DNA from: Candidatus Tokpelaia sp. JSC189
GTDB lineage: Bacteria > Pseudomonadota > Alphaproteobacteria > Rhizobiales > Rhizobiaceae
Assembly (NCBI GenBank): GCA_003331045.1
Contig: QENA01000004.1
Location: 1 to 54,894 of the forward strand
Length of the DNA: 54,894 nt
Direction: 5' to 3'
Position 1 is the first letter of the stretch. Each line of letters opens with the position of its first letter. The notes beneath the pieces were generated by a model that was not told where the DNA came from, did no database searches, and worked only from the letters and a program-made list of their open reading frames with translations. Both the position numbers and the translations under genes were made by a program. Positions 27,579-36,454 of the stretch are shown here, one piece after another.

Positions 27579-28696
27579 TAGCTGCAGAACTATTAAATAT
27601 AATACCGCAGTTGCGCAATCCGTCTACAAAGTTATCAAATAAAGATTTGGATTCTTCATCCCATCCAGAAGATTCCGCAATCAGCTTCGATAAACTGCTC
27701 AGATACGATATTTCATTTGATCAGATGCATAAGACCAGAGAAGATGTTGATATTATTGAGAATTTGGAGATGGAAAATGAGGAAGAAAACAGAGCTGTTA
27801 GCCTACCACTCCAAATGGGAATAGCTAACACAGTGGTGGCCCACACGGTTTTTTCAAAGCAGATCCAGAAGTTAGATACATTATTAAAAACAGCGCCATC
27901 TCGGATGACAAGGGATGCTGATTGTACATCGTTTCTTGATATGCGCTGCATGGGGGCGAAAAGTGAAATTACTATGCTTGGCTATAACGGGCGGCTATTT
28001 ACCAGTGTTGAAGAAGAACATCCTTTACAGCAGCAGCAGGATGTATCAGAGTCTCTAAATGAAAAGGATGTAATAAAAGGCCATCCTGTAATGCGTACTT
28101 TATCTTTTGATATGGCCTTTAGTAAGATAGGGATGAGGGAGTGCTTGGAGATTGGTGATAGAGTTCAATTAAAATCTGATTTTTCTTCTGTTTCACAACA
28201 AAGTCGCATTGAAGGGCTTGAGATTGTCCAGAATAGAAAATTTGGTGATTTGCGTATTCTGCATATTAAGTTGATGCCAGAAAATCTTGGTAGTGTTCAG
28301 GCGCGTATGCGTATGACAGCCAATGGGCTGCATATTGAACTACAGGCCGAACGGACAGAAGTTGCGCGTTTTCTTGCCTCTGATCACCAGATGCTGCTTA
28401 AGGCTCTGAAAGAGTCTGGTTGTCAGGATCATAACCGGATTTCAATCGTTGTTATTGATCGGGCGGCACATAATATGGTCCATGCTAGCTCGGTAGTTTC
28501 CCAGATAGGTGATCAGGCTTTTGGTGGTCACCGTCCGGGTGAGCAGGAAACAATGCCTGATTTTCAAGCTTTTGGAGAGGGTGGACGACGTTTTTCCAAT
28601 GATTCAAAAAAAGACTTTCCGTTTGAAAAACATAAACCTGATGATTTGACGTGTGATGCTAATGCATATCACAATTCTCACTACCTTGTTATTTAA
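27575..28696 (+). CDS. fliK: Flagellar hook-length control protein FliK
   Basis: FliK measures hook length and triggers the FlhB switch. The 373 aa product has a long low-complexity N-terminal region and a C-terminal Flg_hook domain (FGDLRILHIKLMPENLGSVQ, then MTANGLHIELQAERTEVARFL). It was called MotD in early Sinorhizobium work. Its 3' end overlaps the start of the next gene by 41 bp in another frame. Confidence 0.88.
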   Translation: MIAAELLNIIPQLRNPSTKLSNKDLDSSSHPEDSAISFDKLLRYDISFDQMHKTREDVDIIENLEMENEEENRAVSLPLQMGIANTVVAHTVFSKQIQKLDTLLKTAPSRMTRDADCTSFLDMRCMGAKSEITMLGYNGRLFTSVEEEHPLQQQQDVSESLNEKDVIKGHPVMRTLSFDMAFSKIGMRECLEIGDRVQLKSDFSSVSQQSRIEGLEIVQNRKFGDLRILHIKLMPENLGSVQARMRMTANGLHIELQAERTEVARFLASDHQMLLKALKESGCQDHNRISIVVIDRAAHNMVHASSVVSQIGDQAFGGHRPGEQETMPDFQAFGEGGRRFSNDSKKDFPFEKHKPDDLTCDANAYHNSHYLVI

Positions 28697-29225
28697 TCTG
28701 TGTTCTGTTGGTCTTGGTTTTGCGCGTAATGCATGTGAGGCGGAAATAATCAAAGCATCTAAGCGGTATGCTGTGCCAATAGGCATTCTCTATGCCGTGG
28801 GGTTGACAGAAACAGGACAGAAAAATTCTTTGCAGCCTTATGCCTTGAATATTGAAGGCAAAGCAGTTTTTGCCCGTACTGAGGATGAGGCGTTACGGAT
28901 TTTCAGCCAGGCTCGAAAAAAAGGGGCAAAACTGATTGATCTTGGCTGTATGCAGATTAATTATTATTATCATGGTACGAAATTTTCCTCTCCCGCAGCC
29001 ATGTTAGAGCCTGCTGCTAATGTTCATTATGCCGCACGGTTTTTACGCGCACTTTATGACCAACAAGGTAGCTGGACTATGGCTGTTGCCCGCTATCATG
29101 CTGGGCCCGATAATATTTCTGCCCAGAAACGCTATATTTGCCGGATCATACGCAATATAATTGCCGCAGGTTTTGGACAATGGACAAAAAAATCAGGAGA
29201 ATTCTGTCAGTTCAATATTTCGTAA
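28656..29225 (+). CDS. Lytic transglycosylase, flagellar-locus type
   Basis: The 189 aa product has a signal peptide (about residues 1-24, ending GFA) and a lysozyme-like SLT domain: IPIGILYAVGLTETG-type catalytic Glu (VGLTETGQ), DLGCMQINYYYHG and AVARYHAGPDN. It cleaves peptidoglycan in the periplasm, probably to let the rod pass, matching the single-domain FlgJ in this genome. Brucella has a similar gene just before ftcR. GTG 28653 and ATG 28662 are alternative starts. It overlaps fliK by 41 bp. Confidence 0.88.
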   Translation: MLMHITILTTLLFNLCSVGLGFARNACEAEIIKASKRYAVPIGILYAVGLTETGQKNSLQPYALNIEGKAVFARTEDEALRIFSQARKKGAKLIDLGCMQINYYYHGTKFSSPAAMLEPAANVHYAARFLRALYDQQGSWTMAVARYHAGPDNISAQKRYICRIIRNIIAAGFGQWTKKSGEFCQFNIS

Positions 29226-29356
29226 AATATTCATAGTCTATCATTATAATTGATAATTATCAATTTTTTCTGTTTTTTATATTCTTTGATTATAGTTTTA
29301 TTGCTTACTAACATTATTATTCGCATGATTGATCTCACACATTTGTGAGGAGAATT

Positions 29357-30043
29357 ATGATTGTTATCGTTGATGAGCGCCGGCCGGTTATTAATGATTA
29401 CGTCACTTTATTTGCTCAGGAAGGGATTCCCATAACAGGTCTTTCATCTGATGATTTCAAGGAATGGATGCTTATTGTTTCTAAAACAGATTTGTTGTCA
29501 ATTGAAGCACTCCTTTTGAGTGAGTGTAATAATTATTTTGAGTTATCACAGGCAATTCGTAACCATATTTCAGTTCCGATTTTAGCTATTTCTGAGAATC
29601 ATTCACTTGAACATATACTTGATCTGTTTCATCTGGGTATGGATGATGTAGTGCGTAAACCCGTTTATGTGCGTGAAATTCTGGCTCGTATTGCAGCAAT
29701 CTACCGGCGGGTGAATACGGATTTATGTAATACAAAAGAAATGCTAGAGGATAGGCCCATACGGGTTTTCAATGATGGGCGTGATCCTGAGGTTAATGGT
29801 GAAGTATTGTTGTTGCCGCGCCGTGAACGCCGTATTCTTGAATACCTTGTGAATAATCGTGATAAGCGGGCAAGTAAGGCTCAGATTTTCAATGCAGTGT
29901 ATGGATTATTTAATGAGGGGGTTGAAGAAAATGTAATTGAAAGCCATATCAGTAAACTGCGTAAGAAACTTAGATGCCTCTTTGGTTATGACGTGATAGA
30001 TTCAAAACGTTTTTTGGGCTATAGATTAGTTTTTAAGAATTAA
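29357..30043 (+). CDS. ftcR: Flagellar transcription regulator of the Rem/FtcR type
   Basis: The 228 aa product is an OmpR-family protein with an N-terminal receiver-like domain and a C-terminal winged helix (LLPRRERRILEYLVNNRDKRASKAQIFNAVYG, then ENVIESHISKLRKKL). FtcR in Brucella and Rem in Sinorhizobium activate flagellar genes, and the position between the transglycosylase and flgE is the same. The residue where the phospho-Asp normally sits is Glu50 (TDLLSIEALLL), so it is probably not switched by phosphorylation. The ATG at 29357 follows a GAGGAG site. Confidence 0.9.
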   Translation: MIVIVDERRPVINDYVTLFAQEGIPITGLSSDDFKEWMLIVSKTDLLSIEALLLSECNNYFELSQAIRNHISVPILAISENHSLEHILDLFHLGMDDVVRKPVYVREILARIAAIYRRVNTDLCNTKEMLEDRPIRVFNDGRDPEVNGEVLLLPRRERRILEYLVNNRDKRASKAQIFNAVYGLFNEGVEENVIESHISKLRKKLRCLFGYDVIDSKRFLGYRLVFKN

Positions 30044-30447
30044 TTGTTTCTTCTTTATCCTTTAATGGCCTCTTAAGTAAGATTCTAGTTTGATGTCGCC
30101 ATACGGACCCAACAATGTAGCCCAAGTCCAGCTAATGCGCTTTATGCGAAAAAGAATTAGCCCCGGCAGCGCCTACAACCAATACAGGGCTCAGACCTTG
30201 GTTGCCTATTAACGCGACTCAAGCAGCCCTAGTCTTAAACATCCAGAAAACATAACAGCCTTAGAGCGTATATTCATTCAGACCAGTCTAAAATACTGGT
30301 CAATTCATACCGTATACCAACAAAAAGCACACCAGGCTTCTCATTCAACATAACAACTAATAAATATTGCACATATTAGATTCAAGTTTCGCACAAGGAA
30401 TGACATCTATAATGAAAACTGTTCTTTTCGGGTAATTGGAGAATGCA
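30044..30447. other. 404 bp spacer upstream of flgE
   Basis: The spacer has a C- and A-rich strand unlike its neighbours. A 39-codon open frame at 30093-30212 has no recognised product. An inverted repeat lies at 30281-30301. The flgE promoter should lie here; flgE is a likely target of the neighbouring regulator. No terminator is evident after the regulator gene. Confidence 0.4.
30281..30301. repeat. Inverted repeat in flgE upstream region
   Basis: The 7-bp arms GACCAGT and ACTGGTC are perfect and separated by CTAAAAT. It lies about 150 bp before the flgE start. It could be an operator or a small RNA hairpin; nothing in the sequence decides which. Confidence 0.45.
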
Positions 30448-31674
30448 ATGGGTATCAGTGGTATGATGCGGACAAGCGTTTTAGGAATGCATGCGCAGGC
30501 AAATCGCCTATCGATAGTGGCTGATAATATCGCCAATTCCAACACGGTAGGGTATAAACGTTCGGGTGCACAGTTTTCTACCCTTGTGCTTGCTTCAAAC
30601 CGTACTGCTTACGAATCTGGCGGTGTTAATACACATATCCGCCATGATATTTCAAAACAGGGATCTTCCTATATAACTATGAGACCCGGAGATGCCATGA
30701 TTAATGGCAACGGCTTTTTTCGTGTTGGGGATTTTAATGGTGCGGAATATATGACGCGCTCTGGTTCCTTTGGGCGTGATAAGAATGGGTTTTTGCAGAA
30801 TACCGCAGGTTATTATTTGCTGGATATAAATGGTCAGCGTATACAAATTAATGGTTCCGCAACGGATCTCATTCCGCCAGAAGCTACGAGAAATATTAGT
30901 CTGGGAATTAATTTAAAGGCTGAGGAAGAGATTTTTTCCGGAAATTTTGATCCAGAAAATCCTAAAACCTATCATCAGAAGAAATCCTTGGAAACGTACG
31001 ATATCCAGGGCGGTGTTGTTACGCTTGATATGTATTTTACCAAAACCAACAATAATGAATGGAAGATGGTCGTCTACAGAAATGGTACTCCTATTTATGA
31101 CATAAATGGCAATGTAGACCCAGGTAGTGAACAGGTTTTGAAATTTGATGTAAATGGTGACTTGGTAACACCAGAAGGTAAAATAGACTTAAACTTGCCG
31201 GATTCCGAAGGTGGTACCTATCCTGTTGCGCTTAATTTTGGCGGAAACGGTGAAAAATTGATAACCCAGATGGGCTCAAGCTACGCTTTTGTTTTGGACG
31301 CTGATGGCATGACAACTGGCTATTATACCGGTTTTACCTTCAGTAAAAATGGTGATGTTGAGGTAAGTTACAGTAATGGTAAAACGATTTCTCGGGCTAT
31401 TGTCGGTATGGTAACTGTCCAGGTACTTGATCGGCTGACAGTTTTGAGTGGTACGGTCTTTCAAAGAAATAGTGAATCTGGACCTTTGATTACAGGTCGT
31501 GCCGGAGAGGGGGTTTTTGGAGAACTTCAGGTCAACGTTTTGGAAAGATCGAATGCTGACATCGCTGATGAACTGACGGATATGATAGAGGCGCAGCGTA
31601 ATTATACAGCAAATTCCAAGGTTTTTCAGGCTGGTTCTGAATTGATGGAGATCATTGTCAATCTCAAACGCTGA
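30448..31674 (+). CDS. flgE: Flagellar hook protein FlgE
   Basis: FlgE is the hook subunit. The 408 aa product begins MGISGMMRTSVLGMHAQANRLSIVADNIANSNTVGYKRSGA, the family N-terminus, and ends with the rod/hook C-terminal motif SNADIADELTDMIEAQRNYTANSKV. The ATG at 30448 follows a TTGGAGA ribosome site; a TTG four codons upstream is rejected. It begins the flgE-flgK-flgL-flaF-flbT-flgD-fliQ run. Confidence 0.96.
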   Translation: MGISGMMRTSVLGMHAQANRLSIVADNIANSNTVGYKRSGAQFSTLVLASNRTAYESGGVNTHIRHDISKQGSSYITMRPGDAMINGNGFFRVGDFNGAEYMTRSGSFGRDKNGFLQNTAGYYLLDINGQRIQINGSATDLIPPEATRNISLGINLKAEEEIFSGNFDPENPKTYHQKKSLETYDIQGGVVTLDMYFTKTNNNEWKMVVYRNGTPIYDINGNVDPGSEQVLKFDVNGDLVTPEGKIDLNLPDSEGGTYPVALNFGGNGEKLITQMGSSYAFVLDADGMTTGYYTGFTFSKNGDVEVSYSNGKTISRAIVGMVTVQVLDRLTVLSGTVFQRNSESGPLITGRAGEGVFGELQVNVLERSNADIADELTDMIEAQRNYTANSKVFQAGSELMEIIVNLKR

Positions 31675-31712
31675 TTTTTCTGTTTATCAGAATATTTTAA
31701 GGAAGGTTTTTT

Positions 31713-33068
31713 ATGTCTTTAAGCTCAGCATTAGAAACGGCAAGGAATTCGCTAAAAGCAACAGCGGGGCAAATTAATGTTGCGTCGCAAAATATGGCTA
31801 GTGCTCAGGATCAAAACTATACGCGTCGTATAAGCTATATCAATAGTTATGCTGGTTCTGTTTATGCTATGGTGCGCCGTGACAGTAATTCGCAATTTTT
31901 AGCCGATTATCTAACAAAATCTAGCTACATGATGACATGGGATACTATTGCTAATGGGATTGATCGGCTGTCGTCAATTCATAGTAGCGATGATTTCGCG
32001 TATTCACCTGCAAAACTTCTTGTGCTTTTTCGGGACGAATTACAGACGTATTACAACGAGTATGAGAAACCTAGAACAGGTGAGGCGGCAATTGTACGGG
32101 CAAGGGACCTTGTTGAAAGTTTGAATCGCGGTTCGCAAAAAATTGAAAAACTACGCAATGATTCTGATGCAGATATAAAGATATCTGTTGATCATATCAA
32201 CGAATTGTTGAATCGGTTTCATGATTTGGAACAGCAGATTTTTAAGTTAAAGGCTTCTGGCCACGATATTTACGGCTATATAGATCAGCGTGATGGAATC
32301 CTAAAAGAACTAGCACAGGAAATCGGCGTTACAACAAGTATTCATTCTGATGGTTCTATGACCATTTATGGCATGGATGGCAGTACACTTTATGATAAAA
32401 CACCGCGCAAGGTTACGTTTGAGCCAAGCATGGTGTTGCCTGCAGGGGTGGTAGGTGGCGGAGTTTTGATTGATGGTGTGCCTCTCAGTCACACTTCATT
32501 CAAGGATCCCAATGGCAGCGGTAATCTTGGGGGCTTACTTAAGGTTCGGGATGAAATTGCACCAAAGTATCAAAGGCAGCTCGATGAAATTTCAGCGGCT
32601 TTGTTGGATATATTTCAAGGGCCTCCTTCGCTGTTTCTTGATGGGGGTGATTCATCTGTAACGGGTTTATCAGGCCGTCTGTTGATAAATCCAGATTTTG
32701 ATTCTGATCAGGGTGGTTCTCCTGCTGCTCTGGGAGAGCGCGATAATATTCAGAAGTTGCTGGATAAATTTAGGGAAGAGCGTATTTATGGTGATGGAAC
32801 GGGTATTTCTGGTACACCAAATATTCTAAAATTTGCAGAAGATTCTATCTCTTGGCTTGAAGCAATACGTAAGGATACTATTGATAAGGCTCAATATCAG
32901 AGTACAATGTTTATGCGAGCTAATGAGGCGCTTTCTAATAAAACAGGCGTTAATATCGATGATGAGATGGTATTAATGATGCAATTAGAAAATACATATT
33001 CTGCGACAGCTCGTATCATCAGTACAGTTGGTAAGATGCTTGACGATTTAATGATAGCAATAAGGTAA
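31713..33068 (+). CDS. flgK: Hook-filament junction protein FlgK
   Basis: FlgK is the first hook-filament junction protein. The 451 aa product has the N-terminal motif TAGQINVASQNMASAQDQNYTRR, the FlgK middle region (YGYIDQRDGILKELAQEIGV) and the C-terminal helix GVNIDDEMVLMMQLENTYSATARIISTV. It is slightly shorter than enteric FlgK. A ribosome site AAGGAAGG precedes ATG 31713, 38 bp after flgE. Confidence 0.95.
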   Translation: MSLSSALETARNSLKATAGQINVASQNMASAQDQNYTRRISYINSYAGSVYAMVRRDSNSQFLADYLTKSSYMMTWDTIANGIDRLSSIHSSDDFAYSPAKLLVLFRDELQTYYNEYEKPRTGEAAIVRARDLVESLNRGSQKIEKLRNDSDADIKISVDHINELLNRFHDLEQQIFKLKASGHDIYGYIDQRDGILKELAQEIGVTTSIHSDGSMTIYGMDGSTLYDKTPRKVTFEPSMVLPAGVVGGGVLIDGVPLSHTSFKDPNGSGNLGGLLKVRDEIAPKYQRQLDEISAALLDIFQGPPSLFLDGGDSSVTGLSGRLLINPDFDSDQGGSPAALGERDNIQKLLDKFREERIYGDGTGISGTPNILKFAEDSISWLEAIRKDTIDKAQYQSTMFMRANEALSNKTGVNIDDEMVLMMQLENTYSATARIISTVGKMLDDLMIAIR

Positions 33069-33075
33069 CTATACG

Positions 33076-34182
33076 ATGAGAATAAATAATATTTCTACTC
33101 ATGTAATGTATAACTACAATCGTCAGACCTTGATGCAGCAAAAAAAGGATTTTTTGGAGGCCAATTATGAATTGGTCAATGGCCGGGTTCCTGATATAGG
33201 CTTGGCGCTTGGCGGAAAGATTGGTCGATTTCTTAATATAGAAAACCAACAGAGTTTGCTGAATGAATTAAAGATTACAAATGGTCTTATTGCTGAGCGT
33301 ATGGCAGCAGGTCAGATCGCGATTAAAAGTCTTGTTTATGCTCCAAGATCAAATGAGAGCGAACCTGAAGGGGCTTTGGTGCGTTTTAATAAAATTTTAT
33401 TAGGTGCTTCTTCTGGTAAAGCGACTTCCAGAAGTTTGACGAAAGAAGCACAACTCGCGCTTGATGTTTTTGTTTCTGCACTTAACACTAATATTGACGG
33501 TGAGTTTGTTTTTGGTGGTGCCAATACCAATGAACCTCCACTCACTTATTATAAGGCAGGCAGCGACGAAGGGGCCAGCAAAATTGTAAGAGATGAATTT
33601 AGGGGATATTTTGGTTTTTCGCCGGATGATTCCGCCGCAGCGAGTATAACAAAAGAGCAGATGCAGGAATTTATTGATGGCCCCTTTTCTGATCTTTTTG
33701 AAGATCCAAGCTGGGGTATCAATTTTTCCAAAGCTGATGATATTCCCCAAAGGAATTCTATTTCACCCGATGGTGTAGTTGTTGATACTTCCGTATCAGC
33801 CAATAAAGATGCTTTTCGCCAAGCAATGAAAAGTCTTATTCTTGTGGCTGAGTTTTCTGAAGCTGGTCTTTCAGAGGATGCAGTAGCGGCTGTAGAAGAG
33901 GGAGCCAGAAATTCCTCCAGTGCTTCGATAGGTAGTGCTATAAATAAAATTAGCATTGTCTCTTCGCATCTTGGGAGCTTGGAAAATCGTATTCAATCAG
34001 CTACTGAACAGATTGAATCGCAGTTAACTCTTCTGCAAGATCTTCGCATGCGATTTATTGGTATTGATCAGAATGAAGCTGCTGCTCGTTTGGAAGAGAT
34101 CAAGCTTATGATTGCTGTTTCTAATGGATTGACAGTGCAAATTTCACGTTTGAGTCTCGTTAACTATTTGTCTGTGAGATAA
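33076..34182 (+). CDS. flgL: Hook-filament junction protein FlgL
   Basis: FlgL is the second junction protein, related to flagellin. The 368 aa product has a flagellin-like C-terminus (VSSHLGSLENRIQSATEQIESQLTLLQDLRMRFIGIDQNEAAARLEEIKLMI) and a flagellin N-type helix near its start. It follows flgK by 7 bp and precedes flaF by 4 bp. FlgK and FlgL are the likely clients of the FlgN-like chaperone. Confidence 0.93.
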   Translation: MRINNISTHVMYNYNRQTLMQQKKDFLEANYELVNGRVPDIGLALGGKIGRFLNIENQQSLLNELKITNGLIAERMAAGQIAIKSLVYAPRSNESEPEGALVRFNKILLGASSGKATSRSLTKEAQLALDVFVSALNTNIDGEFVFGGANTNEPPLTYYKAGSDEGASKIVRDEFRGYFGFSPDDSAAASITKEQMQEFIDGPFSDLFEDPSWGINFSKADDIPQRNSISPDGVVVDTSVSANKDAFRQAMKSLILVAEFSEAGLSEDAVAAVEEGARNSSSASIGSAINKISIVSSHLGSLENRIQSATEQIESQLTLLQDLRMRFIGIDQNEAAARLEEIKLMIAVSNGLTVQISRLSLVNYLSVR

Positions 34183-34186
34183 TCAT

Positions 34187-34552
34187 ATGTATCGTATGCG
34201 GTACAAAGATACAATAGAAGAGAGTGTACAAAATGTGCGTGAACATGAAGCTGCATTGTTTAACCGCTGCGTTAAGCTTTTACAGGCTGCTCAGAAGGCA
34301 GGGTTAAAAACGCCAGAAGTTCTTGATGCTGTTATATTTATACGTAAATTATGGAGTGTTTTGATCAAAGATTTGGGACAAGAGGTAAATGTTTTTTCTG
34401 GGGAAATGAAGGCTTCATTGATTTCAATAGGCTTTTTTTTTCTGAAGGAAATTGACCGGCTAGAAAAAGGAGAGGAAATTGATTTTGATACTTTGATTGA
34501 AATTTCACACTCTATTCGCGATGGCTTAACTATACCAAAGATAGGTAGTTAA
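34187..34552 (+). CDS. flaF: Flagellin biosynthesis regulator FlaF
   Basis: FlaF is an alphaproteobacterial protein that helps flagellin synthesis and secretion and works against FlbT. The 121 aa product has no membrane segment and shows the FlaF pattern (REHEAALFNRCVKLLQAAQ, then LWSVLIKDL, then LISIGFFFLKEIDRLEKGE). A nine-T run lies at 34433-34441 in the codons for FFF. It sits 4 bp after flgL and 1 bp before flbT. Confidence 0.9.
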   Translation: MYRMRYKDTIEESVQNVREHEAALFNRCVKLLQAAQKAGLKTPEVLDAVIFIRKLWSVLIKDLGQEVNVFSGEMKASLISIGFFFLKEIDRLEKGEEIDFDTLIEISHSIRDGLTIPKIGS

Positions 34553-34553
34553 A

Positions 34554-35027
34554 ATGGGAGCGAATGTTATGCATCTTACCCTGCGGCCCAATGAAAAATT
34601 GTATTTAAATGGTGCTATTTTGCAGGTTGACCGTAAAACTAGATTTCAACTGCTTAATAATGCCACTTTTTTACTTGAGGCGCATATTCTTCAAGCCCAA
34701 GATGCGAATACACCACTGAAACAACTTTATTTTGCTGCCCAGATCATGCTGATTGATCCTGTCAATGCAGATCAGGCACGTCGTATATTCTTGAATCTGC
34801 ATAAAAAGCTATTTCAAATAATAACAGACACAATTATTTTGGATGGTTTGCGTTCTTGTATCCAGTTTCTTGAAGAAGGGCGCGTTTTTTATATATTAAA
34901 AATTATCCGTAGCCTGTTTTTACAAGAAGCCCAAATTCTCGGTAAGCTGTCAGATGATAATGTAGGCTGTATTAAAAATACTACTAAAGGGATGTATGCT
35001 TATGACAACGACGCTCCTCACCAGTAA
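34554..35027 (+). CDS. flbT: Flagellin translation regulator FlbT
   Basis: FlbT controls flagellin mRNA stability or translation after hook completion in alphaproteobacteria. The 157 aa product has the family start LTLRPNEKLYLNGAILQVDRKTRFQLLN. The ATG at 34569 is an alternative start closer to the family start. The 3' end overlaps flgD by 32 bp. Confidence 0.92.
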   Translation: MGANVMHLTLRPNEKLYLNGAILQVDRKTRFQLLNNATFLLEAHILQAQDANTPLKQLYFAAQIMLIDPVNADQARRIFLNLHKKLFQIITDTIILDGLRSCIQFLEEGRVFYILKIIRSLFLQEAQILGKLSDDNVGCIKNTTKGMYAYDNDAPHQ

Positions 35028-35451
35028 TTATAATCAAAATGGTATGAATAATAGTTTCGATAAAAACGGGAGGGCAGGCACGGTTGATTATGACACATTC
35101 ATCAAGTTGCTTATTGCCCAGATGAAATATCAGGATCCAACCCAACCTATAGATGCCACGCAATATGTTTCACAGCTTGCTAGTTTTTCGGCAGTCGAAC
35201 AAACTTTGCAAATAAACAAAAAAATTGATGAAATACTGATTAATGCTCCTATTATGCAAGCAAGTAATTATATCGGTAAATACCTAGAGAGTGAAGATGG
35301 GAAAGTTGCCGGCATCGTCAAATCAGTAAAGATTTATTCTGATGGTGTTGTTGCTGCGCTTGATAGCGGTGAAAAGCTGATTATCGGGTCTGGTGTAACG
35401 GTGAGCGATAAGGCACCTGAGAAGAAGCCAGAAAAAGAAATGATGGCATGA
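34996..35451 (+). CDS. flgD: Hook assembly scaffold FlgD
   Basis: FlgD caps the growing hook and is lost after assembly. The 151 aa product has the FlgD N-terminal motif DYDTFIKLLIAQMKYQDPTQPIDATQYVSQLASFSAVEQ and a short C-terminus, so it is the short type common in alphaproteobacteria. The ATG at 35002 is equally likely because the AAAGGG site at 34987 is better spaced from it. It overlaps fliQ by 4 bp. Confidence 0.94.
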   Translation: MLMTTTLLTSNYNQNGMNNSFDKNGRAGTVDYDTFIKLLIAQMKYQDPTQPIDATQYVSQLASFSAVEQTLQINKKIDEILINAPIMQASNYIGKYLESEDGKVAGIVKSVKIYSDGVVAALDSGEKLIIGSGVTVSDKAPEKKPEKEMMA

Positions 35452-35714
35452 ATGAGGCTGATGCGATAAATCTGGTGACATCTGCTGTCTGGACTGTACT
35501 GATTGCCAGTGGCCCTTCAGTGGTTTCAGCCATGTTAGTGGGTATCACTATCGCCTTGTTTCAGGCGTTAACTCAGATTCAGGAAATAACATTGACGTTT
35601 ATTCCGAAAATCGTTATAATATTTGTTGTTTTGGCTTTTTCTGCTCCTTTTGTTGGCAGTCAGATTTATACCTTCGCACAGTATGTTTATGGGCGGATCG
35701 AAAGTGGGTTCTAG
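35448..35714 (+). CDS. fliQ: Flagellar export gate protein FliQ
   Basis: FliQ is a small two-helix subunit of the export gate core. The 88 aa product has the family pattern (NLVTSAVWTVLIASGPSVVSAMLVGITIALFQALTQIQEITLTFIPKI). In Sinorhizobium and Brucella flhA follows fliQ; here a 740 bp gene-free spacer follows, and flhA and fliR are at the other end of the cluster. Confidence 0.95.
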   Translation: MNEADAINLVTSAVWTVLIASGPSVVSAMLVGITIALFQALTQIQEITLTFIPKIVIIFVVLAFSAPFVGSQIYTFAQYVYGRIESGF

Positions 35715-36454
35715 AAGACCGATAGCGAAAATAAAATATAGGAAAGTTCTATAAATTATGCTGCCAGTAAAGTTTTTTATTTAGAATTATTCTAATCTAG
35801 AATTGAAAATAGGCTTGGATATTTTTTCTGAATTCAGGATTGTCATCAATCAGAAGTTATCTTCCTCGCGAAGGTCCTATTGATTTGTTTAGCTCATAGT
35901 TTAAAATCATGATGAGCTAAGATCAGATTTATAAAAATACGATCCCTTGAGAATAGAAAAGGATAAAAAGCTGTTCTAGCTGACGGCTGCAATTGTTTTC
36001 CATTGGCTTTGTTACGTTCTGCAACGTTTTATCTTTATCGAGTAGGGTATCAACGCTTTCCATCTTCTTAGGTGGTCATATTACATTCTTGGAACCGATA
36101 TGAGAAGGGTATGATATTTAAGGATTTTATCGGAGGTTCAGAGAACAATTTTTGAACCGTTCGCAGTGATAATAGTATAGGAGCATATTTAGAGTAATTC
36201 TGCATATAATGGAAGTAAAAGTCAGTTCATGGATTTTTATTTCACAAAAATCGAAATCGGTAAAAGTATCATGTTTTTTATTGAGCCAAATCTAATTAAG
36301 GAGCCATGCTTATAATGGTAGAATGGACGCGTTAATGATGGTGATGGATTGCAGGCAGCGCAAAACCGCCTATAGATTTTGGAGCGGGTCATATTCTTGC
36401 AAAAACTGGACCTAGTACAGATTTTTTTCATACAGGAAAAACAGTGGGTTTCGG
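35715..36454. other. 740 bp gene-free spacer between fliQ and ftsE
   Basis: No intact or recognisable gene was found on either strand. The region is AT-rich. A hairpin with arms GATTTTT and AAAAATC lies near 36233-36253. The ftsE promoter should lie in the last part. The region marks the place where flhA-fliR would be expected in related clusters, so it may be scar sequence from a rearrangement or a fully worn gene. Confidence 0.4.

Noticed and set aside
36237-36431. 64-codon minus-strand open frame before ftsE
   Set aside because: No family resemblance, no ribosome site, AT-rich random-looking product.
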